DNA from: Cliona cf. orientalis
Taxonomy: Eukaryota > Porifera > Demospongiae > Clionaida > Clionaidae
Direction: 5' to 3'
DNA length: 64,000 bases
NCBI GenBank assembly: GCA_963930775.1
Contig: OZ005697.1
Location: 7,400,292-7,464,291, forward strand
The position numbers and the translations under genes are program-made. The notes beneath the pieces were generated by a model. That model saw nothing but the letters and a program-made list of their open reading frames with translations, did not search any database and was not told the origin of the DNA. Below, piece by piece: positions 21,994 to 33,877 of this stretch (within the stretch, counting starts at the first letter, position 1; each line of letters starts with the position of its first letter).

Positions 21994-23727
21994 ATGCATC
22001 ATAAGTGCAGAGTGATTTTCATTCTGCTAACATGTAGCTTAACTGCCCTCACATCTGTTAGTGTTGAATTTGGTTGCAACTACACTACTGAATCTAACAG
22101 CTACACATGTAAGGATGACAGCTCTTGTCCAACATGGTTTTACTGCAACACTGAAACTAGTAAGTGTCAGTGTGGAGAAGGTTACCACAGAATGATAGCA
22201 TGTGACGAAGCCACAGGAAGAGCTGCTGTGTCCAACTGCCACTGTGTGACCTATGATAATGTCACGAAGGAAACTCAGGTTGGCTCTTGCTACTATAACT
22301 GTGAGAACACTGCCCACAAAACTCTATACGATAGAGTCTATCATCCACTGCCAATTGACCCTATAGAATCTACTGTTAAAGTTTGTGGGCGATTCAACAG
22401 AACAGGGACACTGTGTGGTCAGTGTGCACCTGGACTCAGTCCTTTTGTCCTCTCATACAATCTGAGCTGTGTTGAGTGTCCAGAAGGAAATAAAAATTGG
22501 TGGAAGTTTGTCTTAGCTGGATTTGGTCCTCTCACATTCTTTTACTTATTCATTGTAGTGTTTAACATCAATATCACCTCATCACGCCTTCATGGGGTGG
22601 TCTTGTTTAGTCAAGCTATTTCAATGCCAGCTTTAGCTCGTATGATTCTCTTGACATTTGTGACTCGACCTGATATTTTGAGAATTGTAAAATTAGCATT
22701 TCCACTTTATAGCTTTTGGAATCTTGACTTTTTTCGTACGATAATTCCAGATATTTGTATGAACGTTACTACATTACAAGCTCTTGCCTTGGACTATGCC
22801 ATTGCTATTTATCCATTATTCCTCATTATACTTTCATATGTACTGATTGTACTTTATGATCGTGATATAGGACTCTTAATATATATGTGGAGGCCATTTC
22901 ATAAGGTATTTGGCATCTTTAAGAGAAACTGGGACATTCGTACTTCAATAATAGATTCATTTACAACATTCTTTTTGCTTTCTTATGTGAAAGTTCTGAG
23001 TGTGTCAAGTGATCTGCTTATTTACGTTCGTATACACAGTTTAGATGGCAAGAGTTCAATAAGGCTATTCTACGATCCAACTTTCCACTACTTCGGTGGG
23101 AGACATTTACCGTATGCAGTTCTTGCCCTAGTCTTTCTGGCAATATTTATTGTTCTTCCTACTCTTATATTGACTCTTTATCCATTTCAGTTCTTTCATA
23201 AGTTTCTTTCACTTTTCCCTTTACGCTGGCACTTTCTTCATGCTTTTGTTGACTCATTTCAGGGCTGTTACAAAGATGGCACTGAACCTGGGACTGTTGA
23301 TTGTCGGGTGTTTGCACAACTGGGTCTATTCTTCAGGCTTGCCTTTTTTGTCATCTATGCACTAACACTTACTTCCGTGTTCTTTGTTTATGCAGCAGTA
23401 GCAAGCACACTATGGCTAGTATTTATAATCAGTGTAAACCCCTTTAAGAAACATGTGTCTTCATATGTACTAACAGATTCAGTGTTTCTCATATTTATAA
23501 GCATGTTCTACATTTCTGTTATTGGAATTGACATAGGAGGTATGGAACAACATACCTACCTTCCACTCATAAATATCTTTACTTTGTTATTCCCATTTGC
23601 TGCTATGCTTTATGTTCTGTACGTTATGCTGCACTGGATATACTCTCGAAGAAGATGGGGAAAGGAATTGTTCAGAAGTATGAAATATTGGAAACTTTTT
23701 CAAGAATATTATAGCAGTGCTCATTAA
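21994..23727 (+). CDS. Cys-rich multipass membrane protein, intact (array member 6)
   Basis: 577 residues, single exon, ATG at 21994. Signal peptide (CRVIFILLTCSLTALTSVS), cysteine-rich ectodomain to about residue 160, then eight to ten membrane segments with FQGCYKDGTEPGTVDCRVF. It is very close to member 3 through the ectodomain and first membrane segments. The last third (NPFKKHVSSYVLTDSVF) matches the broken member at 36791-38510 better, suggesting exchange between copies. It lies tail to tail with the copy at 25302-27060. Confidence 0.9.
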   Translation: MHHKCRVIFILLTCSLTALTSVSVEFGCNYTTESNSYTCKDDSSCPTWFYCNTETSKCQCGEGYHRMIACDEATGRAAVSNCHCVTYDNVTKETQVGSCYYNCENTAHKTLYDRVYHPLPIDPIESTVKVCGRFNRTGTLCGQCAPGLSPFVLSYNLSCVECPEGNKNWWKFVLAGFGPLTFFYLFIVVFNINITSSRLHGVVLFSQAISMPALARMILLTFVTRPDILRIVKLAFPLYSFWNLDFFRTIIPDICMNVTTLQALALDYAIAIYPLFLIILSYVLIVLYDRDIGLLIYMWRPFHKVFGIFKRNWDIRTSIIDSFTTFFLLSYVKVLSVSSDLLIYVRIHSLDGKSSIRLFYDPTFHYFGGRHLPYAVLALVFLAIFIVLPTLILTLYPFQFFHKFLSLFPLRWHFLHAFVDSFQGCYKDGTEPGTVDCRVFAQLGLFFRLAFFVIYALTLTSVFFVYAAVASTLWLVFIISVNPFKKHVSSYVLTDSVFLIFISMFYISVIGIDIGGMEQHTYLPLINIFTLLFPFAAMLYVLYVMLHWIYSRRRWGKELFRSMKYWKLFQEYYSSAH

Positions 23728-25301
23728 CTATAAAAAGCCATTGCACAAAGGAATACGGATCAAAAATTACTTTGATCATGATGGCTATTATTGACCCAAT
23801 GATATTATCTGTTATACTAGTTGTACGATATCAGCTAAGATTTATATCCATGAATCATAATAATAATATTATTATGGTCAACATAATGAATTAGTACTAG
23901 TAGTCAATGCTTATTGTTACAGTATTGTACGTGCACTTTTAATTAAGTGTATAGCACATACAAGTTGACACTATCACTATAATGTATTGTTGATGAATTG
24001 CATTAATTGGTCTAATGGCTATATAGCATCTAGCCAGCTATAGGCATCTATTCAAGACTATAATAAACATGTACAATGTCATGTATCTAATATGTCCAGA
24101 CATTGACAAAATTAATATGACATTGACTAGCTGTTAGCTAGTGTATGACACAAAAATAATCATTATGTAGCTATATGCTTATCTGTCCCTTGATATTAAT
24201 TTTGTATAAAACAACGAGATTGGATAATTACAATCACATGTTGAAACTACAACCGTGATTGTCAATATACTACTTGAAGTTCCTTTTAATCGATGGTGAT
24301 ATTTACTCATGCAATGTGGCAGTTTTGAACATCAACTCCCAATGGACCAGTGTAACTCACAATTTATCTATAATGATTCTTGTATAAGCTTATAGTAAAC
24401 ATGTGCTAATGACTTACAACCCAGGAGTAGAATCTGATATTATTATGATAATTGAGTGTCTGAGGTGCTGTTGGGGAGAGGCACCTGGCTAATAAACTGA
24501 AAGCCTCTGTGACGTACCTAAACTGAAGTATGCTCTTGAGAGCCACTGCCATAATGACAACTGACCAGCACAGAACAGAATGGCAATTATGCAGTCATGC
24601 AGCTGAGTAGAACTAGGTGCCATATAAATGCTGACTGGCAACAACTACACACTACTACTGGACATACCATTGAATGCGTTTATACTTTCCCTCAGATGAC
24701 CCTTGCCTAACTAGTTAATAATACTATTACATGAGGGTTGGGACGGACAGATGGACAAAAATCATCGAACGATTGCAGTAATCCCTCTGCCTATACTTTA
24801 CGGTGAGGCAAAATAATTATTACTACAGATGATGTTTGAACATCAATGGGGCAAGTCTTGAGCTGCAAACACCAAACAAGTACAAATTGTCAAGTAAAAG
24901 TCTATTTGGGATGACTGACTGTATATCTCTCTACTTGGCTAGTGGCCTCATAGTATGAGCTTGCTCCCGTTCTACGTTGTTAGGAATTTTTAACTCTCCA
25001 AGGGTATAATACAAGGCTTTTGCTACTTTCAGAGACTTTATACTGTATAATTTGCACTGTCGTCTATGTTAACTTATGTGTCTTAACGCATGTGCACTGA
25101 ATGAAAGTTGCAGATCGTTGCATTAATTAGAAGACTGGTATGATGGACGGCAGATATGTACAAACCGAACATCTCAATTGATATCACTTGTGTATGGATA
25201 AAAATGAATTTCCTAATCAAGGTAATCTAATAAACATTTTCATAACATTAATCTCTATAAACTATAGCAACAAAATAATAAAATATTACAGTAACTATTT
25301 T
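23728..25301. other. Non-coding spacer
   Basis: No open frame with family similarity. The part at about 24310-24415 (aactcccaatggaccagtgtaactcac) is a diverged copy of the 3' flank seen at 14430 and 15430. So members 6 and 7 are arranged tail to tail like members 3 and 4. The remainder is AT-rich and featureless to me. Confidence 0.6.
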
Positions 25302-27060
25302 CTACTTGGTTCCAACATAATGTAATATTATAGAACTGAATAACTCTCGACCACATCCTCTCTGAGAGAATATCCAGTGGAGTATAATGTACAAAACATA
25401 AAGCATAGTAGCAAATGGAGAGAATAATGCAATTACATTTATAACTGGGAGGTACACATGTTGTTCCATACCTCCAATATTAATTCCAAGTATGGAAATG
25501 TAGAAGAGACTTACAAACACAATAAACACTAAATCTATATGTTGGTAAGTATATACACTCTTCTTGAAGGGGTTTACATTGACCAAAAGCATTAACCAAA
25601 GTACACAAGTCAATATTGCATAGATAAAGAACATGGATGTCGGGGTTAATACATAGATGACAAAAAAGGTCAATCTCATAAAAAGACCCAATTGTGCAAA
25701 CCACCGACAATCGACAGTCCCAGGTTCAGTACTGTCTTTGTAACAGCCCTGAAATGAGTCAACAAAAGCATGAAGAAAGTGCCAGCGTAAAGGAAAAAGT
25801 GAAAGAAACTCATGAAAGAACTGAAATAGATAAAGAGTCAATACAAGAGTAGGAAGAACAACAAATGTTGCAAGAAAGATCAGAGCAAGAATAGCGTATG
25901 GTAAATGTCTCTCACCAAAGTAATGCAATGTTGGATCATAGAAAAGCCGTGTTGAACTCTTGCCATCTAAAGTGTAAACATGAATATACATTAGCAGATC
26001 ACTTGACACACTCAAAACTTTCACGTAAGTAAGTAAAAAGAATGTTGTAAATGAATCTATTACTGAAGTACGGATGTCCCAGTTTCTCTTAAAAATTCCA
26101 AATGCCTTATGGAATGGCCTCCACATATATATCAAGAGACGTACATCACGATCATAAAATACAATGAGTAAGTATGAGATAGTAATGAGGAATATTGGAT
26201 AAAGAGCAATGGCATAGTCCAAGGCAAGAGCTCCTAATGTGCTAACATTCATACAAACATCTGGAATTATCGTACGAAAAAAGTTAAGATTCCAAAAGCT
26301 ATACAATGGAAATGCTATCTTCACTACCATTAGGAAATCAGGTCGAGTTACGAATGTCAACAGAAGAATACGAGCTAAAGCTGGCATTGTAATAGCTTGA
26401 CTGAACAAGACCACCCCATTAAGACGCGATGAGGTGATATTGATGTTAAACACTACAATGAATATGTAGAAGAATGTTAGTGGACCAAATCCAGCTAAGA
26501 CAAACTTCCACCAATTCTTATTTCCCTCTGGACATTCAACACAGCTCAGATTATATGAGAGGACAAACGGACTGAGTCCAGGTGCACACTGACCACACAG
26601 TGTCCCTGTTCTGTTAAATCGCCCACAAATTGTAACAGTTGATTCTGAAGGGTCGATTGGCAGTGGATGATAGACTCTGTCGTATAGAGTCTTGTGGGCA
26701 ATATTCTCACAGTTGTAGTAGCTAGCAAGAGCCAACCTGAGTTTCCTTGGTGACATTATCATAGGTCACACAGTGGCAGTTGGACACAGCAGCTCTTCCT
26801 GTAGCTTCATTACATGCGATCATTCTGTGATAACCTTCTCCACACTGACATTTACCAGTTTCAGTGTTACAGTAGAACCATGTAGGGCAGGAGCTGTCAT
26901 CCTTACATATGTAGCTGATAGATTCTGAATCAGCAGTGTAGTTGCAATAAGCCTCACCATAGACAGAAGAGACCTCTCCAATTGCAAAATAATTAGTAGA
27001 TAATGCGGCAGTTAAGCTACATGCTAGCAGAATTAAAGGCCCTCTGCATATTTTTAACAT
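25302..27060 (-). pseudogene. Cys-rich multipass membrane protein with a single 4-bp frameshift (array member 7)
   Basis: Start ATG at 27060, stop at 25302. The only clear lesion is at about 26718-26723, where paralogues read gtagtagcaagagcc and this copy reads gtagtagctagcaagagcc, a 4-bp TAGC insertion. It splits the gene into an N-terminal 112-residue frame and a 470-residue remainder beginning at SYYNCEN. Removing four bases restores a full-length protein with signal peptide, ectodomain, membrane segments and FQGCYKDSTEPGT. An in-frame start between the halves is unlikely to rescue secretion. It could be a segregating null allele. Confidence 0.85.
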
Positions 27061-27831
27061 TATGTCCAGTCTTTTATACTACGATCTATATTATATCACT
27101 AGCTTTCCATCCAATTGATAATATAGTATACTAAGTTATGTCATTTGAAAAGTTGGTGGCGAAACTATTATGGGTATGATTACGAAACACTGCTGTTTAT
27201 CCTAGTAGCTAGTTTATAATATTCAGTTTGCAAAATTGAAAATATAACTACATATCATGATAAAGATCCATTTAGCTATGGCGAGTACGGATGGCTATAG
27301 CTAGCTAAGTAATTATTACGCATGTACCGTACTATTCTCAGTATACTATGTAACTCCCATGAATGCTCTTAGACTATCATAACTCAAGAATTTATCTAAG
27401 GCTCTTGCTACCTGTATGGTATAGCTACTGACCATATTATTATAAGATCAGAAATTTTGTCTACAGACTTATGTAAGTAAGCTCTGGACTATCCTTTAGT
27501 GATAAAAGATAACATATTATAGACGTTGTAAATAAATATTATGACAAACATGATTTGTAATCAACATCCGGCCATGCATTGTCAATATCGTGGAAAAATC
27601 CATCCCATGGCAAGAATAACAGACTGAGTCTGAAAACAAAAGAGATTGTATCCCACCATGACGTAGATCGAAGCTGCCGCCAGAGCAGTATAATATTGGC
27701 TGGATGTTGCCCTGTGGCTAGGGCAATGTTATGATATTGCCCTGTGGTACAGCTGACTACTACAGGTACCTGGCCCAGTGGTCAGACTCAGATACCACAC
27801 TTAATTGTTACAACAATGGGATATAAACCAG
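27061..27831. repeat. Diverged copy of the duplicated 5' flank
   Basis: Non-coding. It retains aagttggtggcgaaac, cactgctgtttatcctagta and gatccatttagctatggcga in the same order as 3284-4060 and 17326-18110, upstream of array member 7. A second diverged copy at about 28640-29000 suggests a tandem flank duplication. No gene is seen. Confidence 0.7.
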
Positions 27832-27941
27832 TTAACATACCCCTACTCGTGCTATATGGAATAATGCACTTGTGTGTAGCCCTCGGGCTTTGCCCTCATG
27901 CATTATATTCCATACATGCAGCACTAGTAGGGGTGTGTTAA
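27832..27941. mobile_element. TTAA-flanked hairpin MITE (110 bp)
   Basis: A near-complete foldback. The left half ttaacatacccctactcgtg and the right half ending cactagtaggggtgtgttaa are inverted repeats, with gaataatgca matched by tgcattatattc further in. TTAA is at both ends. The short loop contains ccctcgggctttgccct. Confidence 0.7.
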
Positions 27942-28225
27942 CTAAAACGTATGCAAGATTAAGATAGTGATATAGGTGGAAGGATAGCAAACAGCTAAAT
28001 GGCTAAATGTTAATAATGAGATACATACCAAGAAGCATTTCAAAATTTCATTGTTGATACAGGTAGCTAAGCCATAGAAAATGGTATTGTCAACAGCATT
28101 AGTGCTGAAAATCAACAATGTACAAAGAAAATACCAACCTAGCCAATTAGTGGAATTAAGTTGATAATTAAAGGCTAATATAATTACCATAAGTCTGACA
28201 AGGCAGGTGTTCAAACAGGCGATTG

Positions 28226-28469
28226 CATACCTACCAACCGTCCCTATTTTGGAGGGACAGTCCCTATTTTTGGTGCACTGTCCCGCTTTTTCTTTGCTTA
28301 AAGTAAGTTTTGTTCCTATTTTTTGTGACTTTTTTGTGCACTTTTTTCCTAACAAACTTGGTAATTTTGGCTATTTTTGCCAAGTTTCTTAGTAATGTCC
28401 CACTTTCAGGCCAAAAATCCCAAGATTTTGTCCCACTTTTAGGTTTTGATAGGTTGGCAGGTAGCTATG
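28226..28469. mobile_element. MITE with CATACCTACCAACC ends
   Basis: 244 bp with terminal inverted repeats (catacctaccaacc, and ggttggcaggtagctatg on the right). cgattg is present on both sides (28220-28225, 28470-28475). The right terminal repeat has TAGCTA where the left implies TA, so a 4-bp insertion occurred inside the element. The interior carries tccctattttt and gtcccactttt motifs; no coding. Confidence 0.7.
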
Positions 28470-28475
28470 CGATTG

Positions 28476-29393
28476 AGATAAGAACGAAGAGAAAAATGTC
28501 AGGACTAAGCCGGGATTTAAACCCAGGACCTAAAATCAGGTCTCAGGTTCAAATTACGAGGCCTAAAATCAGGTCCTGGGTTAGCTACAATTCCAGCTTA
28601 GCTACTCCTGATATTTCACTAGATTTCCTGGTATAATTATGCCAGTTGACAAGTTGGTGATGAATAATACAGTTAATGTAAAGCACTTAAGCAGTTGCTG
28701 TTTATCCTAATAGCTACACTTTCAGTTTGCCTAACTGCAAATTGCTAATAATATAACTGCACGTCCATATATCATTATGAAGATCTTAGCTATGGCGACT
28801 ACTAGCTAGCTATGTATTATAACAATTCAACAGCTGCAAGATTGAGGTAGTGATACAAGTGAAAGGATTGCCAACAGCTTTCATTTTAAGTATGGATAAG
28901 TATTTCAAAACACATTATCAATAGAGTATGGATAAGTATTTCAAAACACATTATCGATAGAGGTAAGCCATAGAAAATGGAATAATAATACCTAGTATTG
29001 TCAATAGCCTTAGTGTTGAAAACTAACAATGTACCAGGTTCAATTCGGTCAATCCATCTGCAGCCAGTATGCAAAGAGAACAGCTAACAACTATCCAATT
29101 GAAAAGAGGGGTAGTTTTTGAGAAGATATAATAATAAGAATTAAGAGAATTAGCTACTGTTGGCACACATAATAACTTTTATAATAATTAAATGTACCGC
29201 TATGAAGGCAATAATATGGCGTAAGGTATGTACGTGATTCCCATCAAAATAAGGGACACTCGGTACAAAATAAAGACACAGTAGTTCTCCTTCGTGTATT
29301 CATACGAATTTCCCAAACTTAATCAATTTGGGATAGTTTTCAAAATCATAAGGATATTTACTATTAATAATTATTAGTAGCTAACACTGTTTG
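28476..29393. other. Non-coding spacer with relics
   Basis: Contains a short imperfect palindrome around 28520-28585 (aacccaggacctaaaatcag), a diverged copy of the duplicated 5' flank (28640-29000, with an internal repeat of gtatggataagtatttcaaa), and a small relic of the membrane-protein family on the minus strand at about 29215-29290. No intact gene. Confidence 0.6.
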
Positions 29394-31133
29394 TTAATGA
29401 AATATTATTATCTTTAATGTTTCTAACTGGTTCCAACAGAATGTCAATACCTCTCGACCACATCTCCTATGAGAGCATATCCAGTGAAGCACAATGTACA
29501 AAACATAGAGCATAGTGGCAAATGGAGAAAACAATGCAATTACATTTATAACCTGGAGGTACTCATGTTGTTCCATGCTTCCAATATTGATTCCAAGAAT
29601 AGAAATGTAGAAGAGAATTATAAAAACAATAAATGCGGAATCAGTTTGTTGATAGATAAATGCACTCTTCTTGAAGGGGTTTATATTGACTAAAAGCATC
29701 AACCAAAGTACACAAGTCAAGATTGCATAGATAAAGAACATGGTTGTCAGTGTTAACGCATAGATGACAAAAAAGGTCAGCCTCACAAATAGACCCAATT
29801 GTGCAAACCACCGACAATCGACAGTCCCAGGTTCAGTACCGTCTTTGTAACAGCCCTGAAAGGAGTCAACAAAAGCATGAAGAAAGTGCCAGCGTAAGGG
29901 GAAAAGTGAAAGAAACTTATGAAAGAACTGAAATGGATAAAGAGTCAATATAAGAGTAGGGAGAACAACAAATATTGCAAGAAAAACTAGGGCAAGAATT
30001 GCATATGGTAAATGTCTTTCACCAAAGTAGTGCAAAGTTGGGTCATAGAAAAGCCTTACTGAATTCCTGCCATCTAAAGTGTAAACATGAATATAGATAA
30101 GTAGATCACCTGACACACTCAGAACTTTCACATAAGAAAGCAAAAAGAATGTTGCAAATGAATCTATTACTGATGTACGAATGTCCCAGTTTCTCCTAAA
30201 GATGCCGAATACTTTATGAAATGGCCTCCATATGTAAACTAGGCACCCTACATCACGATCATAGAGTTCAATTAATACATATGTAAGAGTAATAAGGAAT
30301 AATGGATAAACAGCGACGGCATAGTCCATTGCTAAAGCCTCCAATGTACTCACATTCATACAAATATCAGGAATTACTGTTCGCAAGAAGTCGAGATTCC
30401 AAAAGCTATACAATGGAAATGCTATCTTCACTACCATTAAGAAATCAGGTCGAGTTACGAATGTCAAGAGAAGGATACGAGCTAAAGCTGGCATTGCAAT
30501 AGCTTAACTGAACAAGACCACCCCGTTAAGACGAGATGAGGTGATATTGATGTTAAACACTACAATAAATATGTAGAAGAATGTTAGTGGACAAAATCCA
30601 GCTAAGACAAACTTCCACCAATTTTTATTTCCATCTGGACACTCAATACAGCTCAGATTGTATGAGAGGACAAAAGGACTGAGTCCAGGTGCACACTGAC
30701 CACATAGTGTCCCTGCTCTGTTGAATCGCCCACAAACGTTAGCAACTAACTCAGTTGCGTTCATTGGAAGTGGATGATAGACTCTGTCATATAGAATTTT
30801 GTGGGCAGTGTTCTCACAGTTATAGTAGCAAGAGCCAACCTGAGTTTCCTTGGTGACATTATCATAGGTCACACAGTGGCAGTTGGATACAGCAGCTCTT
30901 CCTGTAGCTTCGTCACATGCTATCATTCTGTGGTAACCTTTTCCACACTGACATTTACCAGTTTCAGTGTTGCAGCTATAGAACCATGTTGGACAGGCAC
31001 TATCATTCGTACATGTGTAGCTGTTAGATTCAGCAGTGTACTTATAATAAGCCTCACCAAAATCATCCTTAATTGATGAGATTGTAGTTAAACCTGTTAT
31101 GATATATAGCAGAATAAAAGTGACTCCACTCAT
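29394..31133 (-). pseudogene. Cys-rich multipass membrane protein with a single nonsense codon (array member 8)
   Basis: ATG at 31133, stop at 29394, about 579 codons in one frame. The only lesion I find is CAA to TAA at about 30506 (VLFSQAI becomes VLFS-stop). That is just after the first membrane segment, so the product would be a secreted or single-pass ectodomain of about 209 residues. It carries an extra serine in the ectodomain (WFYSCNTETG). The rest, including FQGCYKDGTEPGTVDCRWF, is intact. Either a fresh pseudogene or a null allele; readthrough cannot be excluded. Confidence 0.85.
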
Positions 31134-32138
31134 TTCTGATACTTATGTAGTTTCACCATAAAATAATTATTACTGCATACATACACGCAGCTAGTTATTG
31201 CTAGTCCTACATGTTACTAGTTAGAGTATCTACTGAGTGATCATGAACGTAACTATGTTATTATGTTAAACTCTAATCCATTATAATGACTATAATCAAT
31301 GACATTATGAAAGTGCATAATTATTATATAGACTTGGTTGGGAAGAATCAAAAGTTTTCATTAGAGAATATCAGTTTGCATAACACAATTATCAGTAATT
31401 TCTGCATCCATATACAAACATGCTTGATTTGCATTCATATTATAACAATACTCGGCATAATAATATTGTTGTGTGACCAATAGCTGCTACTACGCCTGGA
31501 AATATTAATCTTGATTATTACACAATAGCCGTAAACAAGAACAGATGATAGTGGCTATGAAACATACTATATACTATCATCTATTCTTGTTTCACTGCTA
31601 GCTACTGTATAATATTATCATCTATATACTTCGAAGTCAAAATCATGAAAATTGATGGTTCTCTATAGCTATGAATGTAGACAAGTGATAGCTAATAACA
31701 TTATACTTGTATGTAGGCACAAACATCAGCGGATTTACGTGAACACATGCAGTAGCTCCATTATATTACTCGGTACTCCACATGATAACTGAAAGTCATA
31801 GCTAAGTACGTAGCTAGTCCCATTTCTCACAGCTGGTCATGTACATGTAATAGCTAGCTATAGCCAAATGAAGTTAAAGTAGAAAAATTCACAGAATATC
31901 TAAATAAAAGCAATGCTATATACAAACATTTTCTCCCACAAAATTTCAAGATCATAATGGATACAATGCCAGGCCACAAGGCATTCTTGGAAGCTTGATC
32001 ACTTGCCCACAAAATTTGAGCAGAATTTGGCAAAGTACAATTATTAAGTATACATTTAGGCTATGGTAGCTCAAACAGCCATGTGCAAGGATAGCTAGTA
32101 TAACAGCACTTCAATGCATATTATTTTGGTACTCATAG
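31134..32138. other. Non-coding spacer, AT-rich
   Basis: No coding frame with family similarity. Several TAGCTA motifs, and an approximate inverted pair around 31525-31600 (acaagaacagatgatagt and actatcatctattcttgt). No other structure seen. Confidence 0.5.
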
Positions 32139-32326
32139 CAGGGGCGTAGCTAGCCCATGAACATTGGTGTGGCTGAAGTGGGGGTTGATGCTTAATTTTG
32201 TATACAGCCAAGATATAGGAGCTGATATTTTAATAGCATTATTTGCACAAGCTCAAAATATGTAATAATCTTATGAAGATTGGTGTGGCGAGAGCCACAC
32301 TCTGCCATACCCTGGCTACGCCACTG
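32139..32326. mobile_element. MITE with CAGGGGCGTAGC ends
   Basis: 188 bp. The left end caggggcgtagctagcc and right end ggctacgccactg are inverted repeats. ctcatag lies directly outside both ends (32132-32138, 32327-32333), so the target duplication is 7 bp or a shorter one extended by chance. Internal subterminal repeats ttggtgtggc occur near both ends. Related termini at 1778-2116. Confidence 0.75.
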
Positions 32327-32369
32327 CTCATAGTGATACAAGATTAGGTGTTGATCCCCATACAATTCT

Positions 32370-32760
32370 TTTTCAAGCAAGCCGACACCGTGACTAAGCT
32401 GAAAAAAACAATTATCCCATAGCTAGTAGCTACATCCAGATTGCATAGTAGAGCCATAATTATTATAATGCAAGCAGAATGGCTCAAATTATGAACTTTG
32501 ATCGAGAGACTTTTTTGATTCACACCTTTAAATTAAAGCTAGCTACTGAGCATTAGAGCAGAATGGCATGCCATTCTAAATAACGCACATTAGGGCTCAG
32601 TGCAAACATTGCAAATGCATGGCGTCCCTATAGCTATACAAACATAATTATGGGAAATACTCTAATAGGCATAGCTTTTATTCTAAGGTATGAATCAAAA
32701 AAGTCTCTCAATCAAAGTTCGTGATTTGAGCCATTCTGTGTGCGCATATAAAACAGAGTC
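32370..32760 (+). repeat. Diverged solitary copy of the 385-bp repeat
   Basis: Same landmarks, in the same order, as the tandem array at 4371-5530: gcatagtagagccata, aatgcaagcagaatgg, gcaaatgcatggcgtcccta, acaaacataattatggg, aaggtatgaatcaaaaa. The GC-rich block is lost. Confidence 0.7.
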
Positions 32761-33129
32761 CCAGTAGCTAGCTAGCTAGCTAAATGGAAATCTTTTATAG
32801 CTATAGTTCTTCCTTCATGTCATAATAATTATGACAATAGATGCACAAATAGCAGCTAATACAAGTGTACACCCTGACTAATAATTAATAAGATTAACAT
32901 TGATAAAATTAATGTTAAATTCTCTCTCAACAACTTTCTTAGTGATTTAGATGATATCACTTGCTAGGGCAGACTATTCCGGAATTTGACAAAAAAGGAG
33001 TTTTGGAATGAATTTGTCCTTGTAAATGGGACATAATAATATTATACAATGTTTGAGAGTGGGAGCGTGATTCATATGAGGTGGTGAATGAATGAAGAGG
33101 GGAATTGGGAAAGTGTATCAAAATCCATT

Positions 33130-33600
33130 CAGTACTAATTTAAACAAGTAACAGGAATTCAAGAATCTCCTGGTTGTAAGGTGCAACTGTTTTAGACAGT
33201 CCTGATAACTTACTCCATGCCATGACTTTGTATAGATCTTGGAGGCTAGTTTCTCGCACCGAGGTAGCTAGCAGTAGCTCTGGATCGTATCGAGTGCAGA
33301 TCAAGTTATTAATGGAGATTGGTGGCAGACTGGAATTACATTTTTTCACATTGAGGGTCAGTTTGTGGCCAACCAGCTACTTAGTAAGTAGCTAGCTAAA
33401 CCACTGATACCAGTCAAGATAATCTTGTACACAATAGTTGGTTTTGTGCAGGAGCAAATTGTCTGCAAATATAGATAGACTTCCGCCACTCAACTGGAAA
33501 CCATCATAATATAAATTAGGAAAACCAGTAGGATCAATTTGAAAATGGAACCTTGAGGGACTCCAGAAATAACATGCTGAGAGGAAGACTTAATTTACTG
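33130..33600 (-). pseudogene. Reverse transcriptase relic (LINE)
   Basis: On the minus strand, broken frames give ISGVPQGSI, an altered active-site segment (FADNLLLHKTNYCVQDYLDW against YADD in a live enzyme) and a C-terminal region with CNSSLPPISINNLI and SLQDLYKVMAWSKLSG. TAGCTAGC insertions and stops interrupt it. It is a different and much older lineage than the LINE at 6690-8580. Confidence 0.6.
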
Positions 33601-33877
33601 TAATTGCCCCTTTTACTCCTATAATCTGAGAGCGATTATAGAGGTAGCTAGGTGCTAATCCGCTATTCAATATGTGGATATAGCTACAACATGCAGCACA
33701 ATGTTCTTGTTACAGAGAAAATTGTAATTATATCAGTTACAATCAACCCAAAACTACAATAAGTGATAGCTACATAATAATTATCATGATGATGCATATG
33801 GAAAAAATGAAACTTATTTATCGAGAATTGTTTAAAAATTATAAATTATTCTTTTTAGTATTACTAATCCCCATGCA